Source: Paraburkholderia sp. SG-MS1 (GTDB taxonomy: Bacteria > Pseudomonadota > Gammaproteobacteria > Burkholderiales > Burkholderiaceae). From it: DNA of 64,000 nt. The position numbers were made by a program, and so were the translations under genes. The notes below the pieces were generated by a model that saw nothing but the letters and a program-made list of their open reading frames with translations, searched no databases and was not told the origin of the DNA. Shown piece after piece: positions 48,716 through 58,316 of this stretch (position 1 is its first letter; each line of letters begins with the position of its first letter). The stretch spans positions 1 to 64,000 of the forward strand of contig NZ_NPIH01000203.1 of the NCBI RefSeq assembly GCF_012275575.1. Direction: 5' to 3'.

Positions 48716-50032
48716 CTACCACGCGCTTTCCGAAGCCGCGGCCACACGCGGCAACACCTCGAACGGAAAGCTCATTAAAACCCGCAAGCCACGGCCACCG
48801 TGGTTGCCGATCTCCCACTCCCCGCCCGCACGCCGCACCAGCCGCTCGACGATCGCGAGCCCGAGTCCGCTATGGCCGTTGCCGCCGCGCGCCGGGTCGA
48901 GCCGCACGAACGGCCGGCTCGCGTTGATCAGATCCTGAGCGGCGATGCCGCTGCCGTTGTCGCTCACCGACAGCGTGAAGCCTTGCGCCGTGCGCGCGGT
49001 GGCGACGGTGACTGGCGGCGCGCCATACGCGTGCGCGTTGTCGAGCAGGTTCGACAGAATCCGATCGAGTGTGGCGGCGGGCAGCAGGAACGCCGGCCCC
49101 GCGTTCAGTTCGGTCAGCACGCTGGGCGCACCGGCGGCCACCGCGCGATAGCTGCGCACGACCCGCTCGCACTGCGCGTCCACTTCGACGGCTTCGCTGC
49201 GATCGGCGCCGTCATGCGCGAACACCAGAAACTGTTCCACGATATGCGTCATCGAATCGACGTCGCGCACCACGCCGTCGCGCATCTTCACCTCGTCCAT
49301 CATTTCGGCGCGCAACCGCAAACGCGCCAGCGGCGTTTTCAGATCGTGCGCGACCCCCGCCAGCATCACCGCGCGGTCGTTCTCTGTGCGCGCCACTTCC
49401 TGAACCATCTGATTGAAGCCGTGCGTGAGCTGCCGCAATTCGCGCGGACCGCGCTCCGGCACCGGCGGCACCGGCAGGCCGCGGCCGAAGCGCGCCACCG
49501 CCTGGGCCAGCGAGCGCAGCGGCTGCTGCAACGCCCAGGCGGCGAACAGCGCCGCCATCACTGCGAACGAGAAGATGATGACGAGCCACAGGACCGTACG
49601 GTCGAGCGAGCGCGGCATGCGCAACGGCTGCATGGGCACGACGATCCAGCTGTGATCGTTGGCCGCGCGCACCCATAGCGTGGGCGGACGGCCCGGCATG
49701 CCGACCCGCACCTGGGTATCGGAAGGCATGCGCTCACGCACGTCCTCGACGAAACGTTCGAGCGGCGGCGGCATCTCCGTACTCTCGGGCGGCACGTCCG
49801 GGCTCGCCGGGTCAACGAGTTTAACGCGCGACGGCAACGGCTGATCCGGCGTACGGGCGACGTGCTGGCGCACCGCGTCGACGAGGAAGGTCGCTTCCTC
49901 GACCGCGTAACGCGTTTGCAGTTGCGAGCGTTCGAGCCGCATCAGCGCGTACCACGCGAAGTGCGACAGCAACAGCACCGCGACGACTAGCAGCGCGAGT
50001 CGTCCGAACAGCGAATCAATGGGCCGGCGCAT
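48716..50032 (-). CDS. Sensor histidine kinase, EnvZ type
   Basis: 438 residues. Membrane helices near residues 10-27 (LALLVVAVLLLSHFAWYAL) and ~160-185 flank a ~130-residue periplasmic domain. The HAMP region is followed by the phospho-acceptor His in AGVAHDLKTPLARLRLRAE. The ATPase domain has N box LSNLLDNAHAYG, G1 SDNGSGI and G2 GHSGLGLAIVERL. It overlaps the response-regulator stop by 17 bp, start ATG at 50032. It would phosphorylate the OmpR-like regulator in response to an envelope signal that is not identifiable. Confidence 0.9.
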   Translation of the reverse strand: MRRPIDSLFGRLALLVVAVLLLSHFAWYALMRLERSQLQTRYAVEEATFLVDAVRQHVARTPDQPLPSRVKLVDPASPDVPPESTEMPPPLERFVEDVRERMPSDTQVRVGMPGRPPTLWVRAANDHSWIVVPMQPLRMPRSLDRTVLWLVIIFSFAVMAALFAAWALQQPLRSLAQAVARFGRGLPVPPVPERGPRELRQLTHGFNQMVQEVARTENDRAVMLAGVAHDLKTPLARLRLRAEMMDEVKMRDGVVRDVDSMTHIVEQFLVFAHDGADRSEAVEVDAQCERVVRSYRAVAAGAPSVLTELNAGPAFLLPAATLDRILSNLLDNAHAYGAPPVTVATARTAQGFTLSVSDNGSGIAAQDLINASRPFVRLDPARGGNGHSGLGLAIVERLVRRAGGEWEIGNHGGRGLRVLMSFPFEVLPRVAAASESAW

Positions 50033-50741
50033 GTTGCTCGCCGTCGGGCACGAACACGTAACCACGCCCGCGCACAGTCTGAATGAAGCGCGGCGTGGAC
50101 GGATCAGTTTCGAGGATACGGCGCAGGCGCCACACCTGCACGTCGATGCCGCGGTCGGTGCCGTCGTATTCGGGACCATGCAGCAGCTCGAGCAGGCGCT
50201 CACGCGTGAGCGTGCGCATTGGGTGATTGACGAAGATCTTGAGCAACGCAAACTCGCTGCCGGACAGCGTGAGCGGCTTGTCTTCCAGATGCAGCGTGCG
50301 CGACTGGAAATCGAGCGTGAAACGCCCGAAGTTGAACGGCTCGCGCTGTTCCGGCGCCGCCGCCGACGGCAACGTACGGCGCCGCCGCAGCACCGCCTGC
50401 ACGCGCGCGAGCAACTCGCGCGGATTGAACGGCTTGCCGAGGTAGTCGTCCGCGCCGAGTTCGAGGCCGACGATCCGGTCCACGTCGTCCGCGCGCGCCG
50501 TGAGCATGATCACGGGAATGTCGTCGCCCGACGCGCGCAGCTTGCGCAGCGCCGTGAGCCCGTCGACACCGGGCATCATCAGGTCCAGCACGATGAGATC
50601 GGGACGTTCGCGTTCGAGCCTGCGCTCGAGGGAGCCCGCGTCGTGCAGCACCGACACTTCAATGCCCTGGCGGGCCAGATAGTCGCGCAGCAGGTCGCGC
50701 AATTCGACGTCGTCGTCGACAACAAGTATTTGAGTAGCCAT
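50016..50741 (-). CDS. OmpR-family response regulator
   Basis: 241 residues. The receiver domain has Asp53 (LIVLDLMMPGVDG) and Lys103 (YLGKPF). The winged-helix DNA-binding domain ends with RGIDVQVWRLRRILE and FIQTVRGRGYVFVP, typical of OmpR itself and its near relatives. It is cotranscribed with the EnvZ-type kinase. It is divergent from a Spy/CpxP gene, and the shared promoter contains direct repeats that fit an OmpR-type binding site. It could equally be named OmpR by order; no symbol is assigned without comparison. Confidence 0.92.
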   Translation of the reverse strand: MATQILVVDDDVELRDLLRDYLARQGIEVSVLHDAGSLERRLERERPDLIVLDLMMPGVDGLTALRKLRASGDDIPVIMLTARADDVDRIVGLELGADDYLGKPFNPRELLARVQAVLRRRRTLPSAAAPEQREPFNFGRFTLDFQSRTLHLEDKPLTLSGSEFALLKIFVNHPMRTLTRERLLELLHGPEYDGTDRGIDVQVWRLRRILETDPSTPRFIQTVRGRGYVFVPDGEQHAPAH

Positions 50742-50776
50742 GGAATGAAGTTTAACGCGCAGCAGGAAGGGTTTTC

Positions 50777-50839
50777 GTTAACCGATGACCCTCAAGGGTT
50801 ACCGGGTGTTACCGTGAAAGGCGCACGTAATGGTCGGTA
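50777..50839. promoter_or_regulatory. GTTACCG repeats in divergent two-component/spy promoter
   Basis: GTTACCG occurs at 50798-50804 and again at 50808-50814, spaced 10 bp start to start (one helical turn). A related GTTAACCG lies at 50777-50784, 21 bp upstream, and an inverted CGGTAAT at 50833-50839. Direct repeats at helical spacing are the usual site for OmpR-family dimers. Autoregulation and control of spy are inferred. Confidence 0.55.
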
Positions 50840-50960
50840 ATAGGCGCATCAAGCCACGTAACACAGCGATCGGCGAGCTTCTCTACGCTGTGCCTTACCG
50901 AATGCAGGCAGTCCCCATGACCGGTTGCATCGTCGGCTATTCCATTACAAGGAGCCTTAT

Positions 50961-51497
50961 ATGTCCATCAAAAAGATGTCGCGCGTTCTCGCCGTTGCCG
51001 CCACCGCCCTCGCTATCGGCACGGGTGCCGCCTTTGCCGCGCAACCCGCCACGCCGGACGGCCGCGGTGGTCCCGGCGGCTGGCATGGCCACTTCATGAA
51101 GCAGCTGACGCAACTGCACGACCAGTTGAAACTGAACGCGGATCAGGAAAAACAATGGCAAACCGCGCTCGACACGATGAAGCAGGGCCACGAAGCGATG
51201 CGCGCCAATCACGAGCAGATCAAGAGCCAGTTCAAGGCTGCGCAGCAACAGCCGATCCTGGATCTGAACGCGATGGCCGCCGCGCATCAGCACGTCGAGC
51301 AGAAGGACGCGCAACTGCGTCAGCAAACCACCGACGCATGGCTCAAGTTCTATAACGGCTTGAACGATCAGCAGAAGACCACCGTCAGCACGGCGCTGAA
51401 GCAGCGCTTCGCGAAGATGGAATCGCGTCACGAGAAGATGCGCGATCGCTGGGAACATCACAAGGGCGCGGCGTCTGCGCCGGCCGCGAATCAGTAA
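50961..51497 (+). CDS. Spy/CpxP-family periplasmic chaperone-like protein
   Basis: 178 residues. A signal peptide (ALAIGTGAAFA-A) is followed by a highly helical, Gln/His/Lys-rich mature part. Two degenerate LTxxQ motifs are present: LKLNADQEKQW and GLNDQQKTTVS. Spy and CpxP are cradle-shaped periplasmic chaperones induced by envelope stress. ACAAGGAG precedes ATG. It is divergent from the OmpR/EnvZ-like pair, which probably controls it. Confidence 0.85.
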   Translation: MSIKKMSRVLAVAATALAIGTGAAFAAQPATPDGRGGPGGWHGHFMKQLTQLHDQLKLNADQEKQWQTALDTMKQGHEAMRANHEQIKSQFKAAQQQPILDLNAMAAAHQHVEQKDAQLRQQTTDAWLKFYNGLNDQQKTTVSTALKQRFAKMESRHEKMRDRWEHHKGAASAPAANQ

Positions 51498-51561
51498 GCG
51501 GCGCGACGGAGCAGCAAGGCGGGCTTGTGCGCCCGTCTTGCTCCGGTCGATGCAAATAGAG

Positions 51562-51589
51562 ACGCCACGAAAATATCCGTGGCGTTTTT
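51562..51589 (+). terminator. Rho-independent terminator after spy-like gene
   Basis: ACGCCACG (51562-51569) pairs with CGTGGCGT (51578-51585) around an AT-rich loop, then TTTT. A second interrupted stem lies at about 51508-51545 (AAGGCGGGC with GCCCGTCTT). Confidence 0.85.
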
Positions 51590-51692
51590 GCGTGGTGCTG
51601 CTGACTCCTGTTTTGCGAAGGCAAGCTCGTTGCACTTTCATTCACTAGCGCCACGAAGACCCGCCGAACGATCCGTTGATCAGCCGCTCAAC

Positions 51693-52400
51693 TCAGTTAA
51701 GTTGACCGAGATCAAACAGCAGCACTTCGGCGTTCTCGCCGTTGTCGAGCGTCACCGTAGCGGTTTCGCTGAGCTTTGCGGCATCGCCTGCCTTAAGCGC
51801 CTGGCCGTTCACCGTCAGCGCACCGCGCGCCACGTGCACGTACGCAAGACGTCCCTCCGGCAACGCGAACGTGGCCGCTTCCGCACCGTCGATCAAACCC
51901 GCATAGATCGATGCATCCGCGTGAATCGTCACCGAGCCGTCACGGCCATCGGGCGACGCGACCACACGCAGACGGCCGCGCTTGTCGGCGGCGTCGAAAT
52001 GCTTTTCCTCATAGCCCGGCTGGTCGCCCGCGCGCTTCGGAATCACCCATATCTGCAACAGATGCGCGGGCTCGTCCTGCGATGCGTTGAACTCGCTGTG
52101 CTGCACGCCGGTGCCCGCGCTCATGCGCTGCACGTCGCCGGGACGAATGGTCGAGCCATTGCCCATGCTGTCGCGATGGGCGAGCGCGCCTTCGAGCACA
52201 TACGTGACGATCTCCATGTCGCGATGGCCGTGCGTGCCGAAACCCTCGCCGCCAGCGATGCGGTCTTCGTTGATCACGCGCAGCGGGCCGAAATGCACGT
52301 GCTGCGGGTCGCGATAGTCGGCAAACGAGAAGCTGTGATACGAGTCGAGCCAGCCGTGGTTGGCGTGGCCGCGCTCTTCAGAACGGCGAATCTCGATCAT
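51693..52400 (-). CDS. Pirin-family protein (YhhW-like)
   Basis: 235 residues, bicupin. The N-terminal cupin has [14 protein letters not shown] and the metal ligands His57 and His59 ([19 protein letters not shown]), His101 and Glu103 (GVQHSEFN). The C-terminal cupin lacks them. YhhW-type pirins can act as quercetin 2,3-dioxygenases in vitro; the role in the cell is unclear. Monocistronic, cytosolic. Confidence 0.92.
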   Translation of the reverse strand: MIEIRRSEERGHANHGWLDSYHSFSFADYRDPQHVHFGPLRVINEDRIAGGEGFGTHGHRDMEIVTYVLEGALAHRDSMGNGSTIRPGDVQRMSAGTGVQHSEFNASQDEPAHLLQIWVIPKRAGDQPGYEEKHFDAADKRGRLRVVASPDGRDGSVTIHADASIYAGLIDGAEAATFALPEGRLAYVHVARGALTVNGQALKAGDAAKLSETATVTLDNGENAEVLLFDLGQLN

Positions 52401-53098
52401 GGAAATACTCCCGGTTAGTCAATAGCGATGACGAGAATGTAGGGGCAGCGCGGCCGCCGGACAATCCGGCGCGAGTGCACCGGATCGTTCCATAAATTCG
52501 TGCAATCGGGCGCAGGCTTGGTGGGTGGACGTTCCGGCCACGACTGCGATGCTGGCGAACCGCCCTCGCCGCGAAACCACGAAGCCGCGAAGCCACGCCA
52601 GACCGGCAAACCTCGCGCAAATCCCATACGCGAGCCGACACCCGACCGGCGCAAACGCCATCCGCACAGGAACTCCATCCACGCGGGGCCAAACCTGCAC
52701 AAAACCTGCCTGCGCGAAAAGGACCGCGCCACCACCACGCTCGCTCCGACTGGACGAACCGCCTCGCCACGTCGCGCGTGCACAACGCAACAAAGGCCAG
52801 TTAGCCGTCATCGGCGTCCCGGCCTGACGCCTCGCCTCGGTTCGGGTAAAATACCGCGCTTTTCAAGATGCGTGGGCGCCCCAGTGCGCCAGCGGACCCG
52901 GCACGGTTGGCCATGAGGCGCTCGCGGCAGGCTTCAGGTTCGCGCCGGGTTTCCTCGACGCATCGAAAATGCCGCCCGCCAGAGCGCAGCAGCATCCCGC
53001 GCGGCGCAACAATTTTGACCGCCTAGAATAGCGACGGCCGGCCCAGCGCCGGCGGTCGCCGGGTCACCCCACGACGATCAGTTTGATCCAGGAGAAAC
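52401..53098. other. Long intergenic region, no gene supported
   Basis: About 700 bp. Parts of it are open in several frames on both strands, which is typical of GC-rich non-coding DNA here, and none shows a ribosome site or family signature. Short AAGCC and CGCGAAGCCACG repeats occur near 52575-52600. A TAGAAT at about 53024 may be a -10 element for the downstream binding-protein gene. Confidence 0.45.
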
Positions 53099-53875
53099 AT
53101 GAAGAAGTTCGCACTGTGCGTGGCGCTTGCGCTCATGGCCACCGGCGCAATGGCGAAAGAGTGGAAGACCGTGCGCATCGGCGCGGACGCCAGCTACCCG
53201 CCGTTCGAATCGAAGGCGCCGAGCGGTGAGGTGGTCGGCTTCGACGTCGATCTGACCCGCGCGCTGTGCGCGAAGATGAACGTGAAGTGCGTTTGGGTCG
53301 AACAGGATCTCGACGGCATCATTCCCGCACTGAAGGCCCGCAAGTTCGACGCGATCGTGTCGTCGTTGACCGTCACGGACAAGCGCCGCGAACAGATCGA
53401 CTTCTCCGACAAGCTGTTCGACGCCCCGGCCCGCATGATCGCCAAGGCTGGCTCGCCGCTCCTGCCCACGGTCGAGTCGCTGAAGGGCAAACGCGTCGGC
53501 GTCGAGCAGGGTTCGACCCAGGAAGCCTATGCCAAGGTCTGGTGGGAGCCCAAGGGCGTGATCGTGGTGCCTTACCAGAATCAGGATCAGGTGTACGCCG
53601 ATCTCGGCTCGGGCCGTCTCGACGCCGCGCTGCAGGACGAAATCCAGGCCGACGCCGGCTTCCTGAAGACGCCGCGCGGCAAAGGCTTCGGCTGGGCCGG
53701 TCCGGCGGTGCAGGATCCGAAGACGATCGGCGACGGCACGGCCATCGGGCTGCGCAAGACCGACGCCGATCTGAAGGCGATGTTCAACAAAGCGCTGGCG
53801 CAGATCCACCAGGACGGCACCTTCAAGAAGCTCGAAAAGCAGTACTTCGAATTCGACATCTACCCGGGGCATTAA
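53099..53875 (+). CDS. Basic amino-acid ABC transporter, periplasmic binding protein
   Basis: 258 residues. Signal peptide MKKFALCVALALMATGAMA, then VRIGADASYPPFESKAPSGE, the lysine/arginine/ornithine and histidine binding-protein signature (HisJ/ArgT class). Later come DGIIPALKARKFDAIVSSLT and RREQIDFSDKLFDAPARM. It captures the ligand in the periplasm for the permease below. AGGAG precedes ATG. It is followed by a 7-bp hairpin in the 347-bp gap before the permease genes. Confidence 0.92.
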   Translation: MKKFALCVALALMATGAMAKEWKTVRIGADASYPPFESKAPSGEVVGFDVDLTRALCAKMNVKCVWVEQDLDGIIPALKARKFDAIVSSLTVTDKRREQIDFSDKLFDAPARMIAKAGSPLLPTVESLKGKRVGVEQGSTQEAYAKVWWEPKGVIVVPYQNQDQVYADLGSGRLDAALQDEIQADAGFLKTPRGKGFGWAGPAVQDPKTIGDGTAIGLRKTDADLKAMFNKALAQIHQDGTFKKLEKQYFEFDIYPGH

Positions 53876-54222
53876 GCCGGGTCGCCGGGCCGGTTGCCGC
53901 GCAAGCGGCCCGCCGCGGGTAGCAGGCAGCACAATAGAAGCAGCAGGCGGCATCCGCGAGACTCGGGGCGCGCCCGCATGGGCTTTCCTGGGGCTTCGTA
54001 CTAGAGTCGGAAAGTCAGTCGGTCCGCAGTAGATTCAAACAGTTTCGAGACAAGTTTCCCAAAAAGCGCGCTGCAAGGCCGGCAACGTCCATGCAGTCAT
54101 GATTTGCACAGCGGTGCGCTGTGCGCCGCAGGTCACAGCGAGCATCCGGCTCGCGGCAAACGCGGCGCAGAGTTGGCCGCGTCTTTCGCGGTGCGTCGCA
54201 AACGCATTGTCAAGGACCCCAT
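53876..54222. other. Gap between binding-protein and permease genes
   Basis: 347 bp without a gene. It contains the stem CGGGCCG (53886-53892) / CGGCCCG (53906-53912), 11 bp past the stop. Such stems often protect binding-protein mRNA and lower expression of downstream permease genes. The remainder shows nothing. Confidence 0.5.
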
Positions 54223-54912
54223 ATGTTCCTTCAAGGCTACGGCCCGCTGCTTCTCAACGGCACATGGCAAACCGTCAAACTGGCGGTGTTGTCGCTCGTG
54301 TTCGCCTTCGTGCTGGGCCTGCTCGGCGCGGCGGCGAAACTGTCGAAGAACCGCCTCTCGTACGGCGTCGGCACGGTGTACACGACGCTCGTGCGCGGCG
54401 TGCCCGACCTCGTGCTGATGCTGCTGCTGTTCTATAGCATCCAGATCTGGCTGAACGACCTGACCGACGTGCTCGGCTGGGACCAGATCGACATCGATCC
54501 GTTCGTGGCGGGCGTCGCGGTGCTCGGCTTCATCTACGGCGCGTACTTCACGGAGACCTTCCGCGGCGCGTTTCTGGCGGTGCCGCGCGGCCAGCTGGAA
54601 GCGGGCTCGGCCTACGGCATGACGAGCTGGCAGGTCTTCCGGCGCGTGATGTTCCCGCAGATGATGCGCTTCGCGCTGCCCGGCATCGGCAATAACTGGC
54701 AGGTAATGGTCAAGGCCACCGCGCTCGTGTCGATCATCGGTCTCGCGGACGTCGTCAAAGCTTCGCAGGATGCCGGCAAGGGCACGCTGCGGTTCTTCTT
54801 CTTCACTTTGCTCGCAGGGGCGATCTACCTCGCCATCACCACCGTGTCCAACTTCGTGCTGATGTACCTCGAAAAGCGTTACTCGACCGGCGTGCGAAAG
54901 GCGGATCTATGA
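54223..54912 (+). CDS. Basic amino-acid ABC permease, HisQ-like
   Basis: 229 residues with five or so membrane helices. The N-terminal LLNGTWQTVKLAVLSLVFAF is typical of polar amino-acid permeases. The EAA loop is EAGSAYGMTSWQVFRRVMFP. ATG at 54223 has AAGGA upstream; the longer open frame from 54121 is rejected. Its last 4 bp overlap the next permease (ATGA). It forms the channel with the HisM-like subunit. Confidence 0.9.
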   Translation: MFLQGYGPLLLNGTWQTVKLAVLSLVFAFVLGLLGAAAKLSKNRLSYGVGTVYTTLVRGVPDLVLMLLLFYSIQIWLNDLTDVLGWDQIDIDPFVAGVAVLGFIYGAYFTETFRGAFLAVPRGQLEAGSAYGMTSWQVFRRVMFPQMMRFALPGIGNNWQVMVKATALVSIIGLADVVKASQDAGKGTLRFFFFTLLAGAIYLAITTVSNFVLMYLEKRYSTGVRKADL

Positions 54913-55622
54913 TCGCGATCATTCAGGAATACTGGCGCAACTATCTCTTCACCGACGGCTACCGCTTCACCGGCCTCGCGATCACGTTGTGGCTGCTGGT
55001 AGTGTCGATTGGTTTGGGCTTCTGTCTGTCCATTCCGCTCGCGGTCGCGCGGGTGTCGAAGAAGAAGTGGCTCGCCGGCCTCGTGTGGCTGTACACGTAT
55101 ATCTTTCGCGGCACGCCGCTCTACGTGCAGCTGCTGCTCTGCTACACCGGCCTGTACAGCCTCGAAATCATCCGCAATAACGAGCTGACCAACGCGTTCT
55201 TCCGCGATGGCATGCATTGCACGCTGCTCGCCTTCACGCTGAATACCTGCGCGTACACCACCGAGATTTTCGCCGGCGCGATCAAGGCGACGCCGTATGG
55301 CGAGATCGAAGCGGCGCGCGCGTACGGGATGTCGTCGTTCACGCTGTACCGGCGCGTGATTCTGCCGTCGGCGCTGCGCCGCGCGCTGCCCTACTACAGC
55401 AACGAAGTGATTCTGATGCTGCACGCCACCACGGTCGCCTTCACCGCGACGGTGCCGGACATCCTCAAGATCGCCCGCGACGTGAACTCCGCGACTTATC
55501 AGTCGTTCAACGCGTTCGGCATCGCCGCACTGCTCTATCTGTGTATTTCTTTCGCGCTCGTGTGGCTGTTCCGCCGCGCCGAGCGCCGCTGGCTCGCTTA
55601 CCTGCGGCCGCAAGGCAAGTAA
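54909..55622 (+). CDS. Basic amino-acid ABC permease, HisM-like
   Basis: 237 residues. It has FTGLAITLWLLVVSIGLGF at the start, YIFRGTPLYVQLLLCYTG, and the EAA loop EAARAYGMSSFTLYRRVILP. The presence of YTYIFRGTPLYVQL is characteristic of HisM/ArtM-type subunits. Translationally coupled to the upstream permease, and 48 bp before the ATPase gene. Confidence 0.9.
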   Translation: MIAIIQEYWRNYLFTDGYRFTGLAITLWLLVVSIGLGFCLSIPLAVARVSKKKWLAGLVWLYTYIFRGTPLYVQLLLCYTGLYSLEIIRNNELTNAFFRDGMHCTLLAFTLNTCAYTTEIFAGAIKATPYGEIEAARAYGMSSFTLYRRVILPSALRRALPYYSNEVILMLHATTVAFTATVPDILKIARDVNSATYQSFNAFGIAALLYLCISFALVWLFRRAERRWLAYLRPQGK

Positions 55623-55670
55623 AACCGGGCACCACCGTGCCCCTGGCAAGTAAGCTCGTCAAGGATCCTG

Positions 55671-56450
55671 ATGAACACCAAGAAGCAAAAGCTCTTCGTC
55701 GACGAGCTTCACAAGCAGTACGGCGATAACGAAGTTCTCAAAGGCGTGTCGCTCAAGGCCAACGCCGGCGACGTGATCAGCGTCATCGGCTCGTCCGGCT
55801 CGGGCAAGAGCACGATGCTCCGCTGCATCAACTTTCTCGAACAGCCGAACTCGGGGCGCATCTTCGTCGACGGCGAGGAAGTGCGCACGCAGATCGGCAA
55901 GGCCGGCGCACTGCGCGTGTCGGACCCGAAGCAGCTGCAGCGCGTGCGCACCAAGCTGTCTATGGTGTTCCAGCACTTCAACCTGTGGTCGCACATGAAC
56001 GTGCTCGAGAACATCATCGAGGCGCCGGTCAATGTGCTCGGGTTAAAGCGCAAGGACGCCGAAGAGCGCGCCCGCGAGTATCTGGAGAAGGTCGGCCTCG
56101 CACCGCGTCTGGAAAAACAGTATCCGTCGCATCTGTCGGGCGGCCAGCAGCAGCGTGTCGCGATCGCGCGCGCACTGGCGATGCATCCCGACGTGATGCT
56201 GTTCGACGAACCGACCTCGGCGCTCGACCCGGAACTGGTCGGCGAAGTACTGAAGGTCATGCAGACGCTCGCCGAGGAAGGCCGTACGATGATCGTCGTG
56301 ACCCATGAAATGGCATTCGCGCGCAACGTGTCGAATCACGTGGTGTTTCTGCATCAGGGCCGCGTCGAAGAAGAAGGCCATCCGGACGAGGTATTCAAAA
56401 ACACGAAAAGCGAACGCCTCAAACAGTTCCTCTCGGGAAGTCTCAAATAG
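55671..56450 (+). CDS. Basic amino-acid ABC ATPase, HisP-like
   Basis: 259 residues. Walker [15 protein letters not shown]-loop [17 protein letters not shown], signature [15 protein letters not shown], Walker [17 protein letters not shown] and switch [19 protein letters not shown]. The NLWSHMNV stretch is typical of HisP-class ATPases. Last gene of the transporter operon, with two terminator hairpins behind it. Confidence 0.95.
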   Translation: MNTKKQKLFVDELHKQYGDNEVLKGVSLKANAGDVISVIGSSGSGKSTMLRCINFLEQPNSGRIFVDGEEVRTQIGKAGALRVSDPKQLQRVRTKLSMVFQHFNLWSHMNVLENIIEAPVNVLGLKRKDAEERAREYLEKVGLAPRLEKQYPSHLSGGQQQRVAIARALAMHPDVMLFDEPTSALDPELVGEVLKVMQTLAEEGRTMIVVTHEMAFARNVSNHVVFLHQGRVEEEGHPDEVFKNTKSERLKQFLSGSLK

Positions 56451-56459
56451 TGACCGCTC

Positions 56460-56521
56460 AAAGCCCGATAGTTGGGCTTTAACCGCATCAGTATTACAAG
56501 GCGCTTACGAGCGCCTTTTTT
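56460..56521 (+). terminator. Tandem terminators after hisP-like gene
   Basis: AAAGCCC (56460-56466) pairs with GGGCTTT (56474-56480). A stronger stem AAGGCGCT (56498-56505) / AGCGCCTT (56510-56517) with loop TACG ends in a T run. Confidence 0.9.
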
Positions 56522-57038
56522 ACTTTTCTTCGCGCATTCTTGCTGCAATGGCCGCGAAACACCCTTCGCAGCGGGCTCGCCCCTTGCCAGACCGCCCTAC
56601 TCTGCCACTTTAAAAGCGTCAATAGTGGCAATCCTTAATCTTGTCCGCGCCGAACCGTGATTCCCTTATCGGATAAGGGTTTGCACGCTTTTCCCGGCCC
56701 GCGCAACGAGTCATTGCACACATTCTTATTGCAATTTGGAGACACCACCAAATGCCGGTACTAATTTCTTCTCCCAGTCCAGGGTATTTTTGATAAATTA
56801 GTAACCAAAGTAGCAAAACAAAGTTGATTAAAAGTAGTTTCACTTCAAAGCACAGAGGAGAACCGGTCGGCGAGGGATCGGCATGACGAGCAGATAGCCC
56901 GAAGGCTACACGTCACGGCAGGAGACCCAATCCACCCGCTAATCTCCCTGGTACCACCGATTTCTGTTCGGCACGGCTCGTGTCCGAACACCATTCGCAG
57001 TACTGGGTTTCATTTTTTGACAGGGTATGGAGGAGAAG
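56522..57038. other. AT-rich promoter and leader region of the porin gene
   Basis: About 500 bp, notably AT-rich from 56740 to 56850 compared with the rest of the window. It precedes a porin with optimal codon use, so it probably holds a strong promoter and a long regulated leader. A 74-codon minus-strand frame here has no ribosome site and is not called. Confidence 0.5.
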
Positions 57039-58190
57039 ATGAAGAAAGCTTTGCTCGCCGCTGCGCTGATGTCGGCCGGGGTTGTCGCACACGCTCAAAG
57101 CAGCGTCACGCTGTATGGCCGCCTTGATGCGGGCATCGAATACATGTCGGGTGTTCCGTCCGGTGCCAATGTCAACGGCGCGGCAACCCAGAGCAACAGC
57201 CGCTGGAAAGCAGAAAGCGGCGACTGGGGTACCAGCCTGTGGGGTTTGAAGGGTGTTGAGGACATCGGTGGCGGCAACAAGGTCCTCTTCCAGTTGGAAG
57301 GCTCGTTCAACACGATGACGGGCGCAGGCCCTGGCGGCGGCGGTCTCTTCAATCGTTGGGCAACCGTCGGTCTGGCAAACGATCAATACGGTACGTTCAC
57401 GATGGGCCGCATGCTCTTCATCTCGAACGGCGTGTGGGACTTCGACCCGTTCGGTCAGTCGAACTGGTCGTCGGCATCGCTGGTGCGTGGCCGCAACTGG
57501 CCGCAATCGAGCAACAACTTCGCGTACCAGTCGCCGAAAATCGCAGGCTTTGACTTCTACGGTCAATACGCACTGTCGAACGCAACGAACTGGAACGGCA
57601 ACGGTACGACCGCACAAGGTCGCGAAGCCGGCGCACAGATCACGTACACGAACTCGCTGTTCCAGATCCGCGGCATGTACGACGAAATCCGCAACCCGGC
57701 TAACGGTAACCTGTACGGCCCGCAAGTCGGCACGATCAACACGGGCAACGCGGGCGGTGGCGTGTTCTCGGCATCGCGCGAATACTCGGCGATGTTCAAC
57801 ATCTTCCTCGGCCAGTTCAAGATTCAGGGCGCTTACCAGGCAGTCCGTTCGGCAGGTGCAACTGGCGTTCTGCCGGGCCAGCCGACCACCCTCGATCACG
57901 AATGGGGCGGTGTGACGTGGCAAGCAACGCCGGCTGCAGCGCTGATTGCTGCGGTCTACCACGTGAACGGCAACAATGGCGCAGGCAATGCGACGATCTA
58001 CACGGTCGGCGGTTCGTATAACCTGTCCAAGCGCACGTTGCTCGACCTCCAGGTTGCATCGGTGCGTAACAGCAGCAACGCGAACTTCGGTTTGAATGCG
58101 AACAACCCGGGTCTCTCGGCCGCAACGGATAACCCGCTGCCGGGTCGCGCACAAACCGGCGTGTACGCAGGTATTCAACACTCGTTCTAA
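57039..58190 (+). CDS. Outer-membrane porin, Gram-negative (Burkholderia) type
   Basis: 383 residues. Signal peptide MKKALLAAALMSAGVVAHA, then QSSVTLYGRLDAGIEYMSGV, the usual first strand. Later RWATVGLANDQYGTFTMGRM (L2/L3 region) and a C-terminal aromatic GVYAGIQHSF ending in Phe, as needed for barrel assembly. It forms a trimeric diffusion channel. The ATG at 57039 is chosen because GGAGGAG lies directly before it; an ATG at 57027 overlaps that site. Codon choice is strongly biased, indicating high expression. An intact counterpart of the truncated porin at 25164. Confidence 0.95.
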   Translation: MKKALLAAALMSAGVVAHAQSSVTLYGRLDAGIEYMSGVPSGANVNGAATQSNSRWKAESGDWGTSLWGLKGVEDIGGGNKVLFQLEGSFNTMTGAGPGGGGLFNRWATVGLANDQYGTFTMGRMLFISNGVWDFDPFGQSNWSSASLVRGRNWPQSSNNFAYQSPKIAGFDFYGQYALSNATNWNGNGTTAQGREAGAQITYTNSLFQIRGMYDEIRNPANGNLYGPQVGTINTGNAGGGVFSASREYSAMFNIFLGQFKIQGAYQAVRSAGATGVLPGQPTTLDHEWGGVTWQATPAAALIAAVYHVNGNNGAGNATIYTVGGSYNLSKRTLLDLQVASVRNSSNANFGLNANNPGLSAATDNPLPGRAQTGVYAGIQHSF

Positions 58191-58199
58191 ACGAACGAA

Positions 58200-58228
58200 G
58201 CGCCCCGAAAGAAATTCCTTCGGGGCGC
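58200..58228 (+). terminator. Hairpin directly after the porin gene
   Basis: GCGCCCCGAA (58200-58209) pairs perfectly with TTCGGGGCGC (58219-58228). It has no T tract, so it may protect the mRNA 3' end. Confidence 0.7.
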
Positions 58229-58282
58229 ATTCAAGAGTTCTTCAAGAGAATCTTTTTCACGCTGCTGCGAGAGGCGCGTATC

Positions 58283-58316
58283 GGTGCAATATCCGCAAGG
58301 GTATTGCACCGTTTTT
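58283..58316 (+). terminator. Strong rho-independent terminator of the porin transcript
   Basis: GGTGCAATA (58283-58291) pairs with TATTGCACC (58302-58310), then GTTTTTT. Confidence 0.9.

Noticed and set aside
52378-52916. Several overlapping open frames on both strands between pirin and the binding-protein gene
   Set aside because: No ribosome sites, no domain signatures, and simultaneous openness in several frames indicates low stop-codon density, not coding.
56619-56843. 74-codon minus-strand frame starting LLLINFVLLLWLLIY, like a membrane peptide
   Set aside because: GTG start without a ribosome site, inside the AT-rich porin leader; hydrophobicity follows from base composition.
57027-57038. 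Upstream ATG of the porin frame
   Set aside because: It overlaps the GGAGGAG ribosome site; the ATG at 57039 gives a standard signal peptide.
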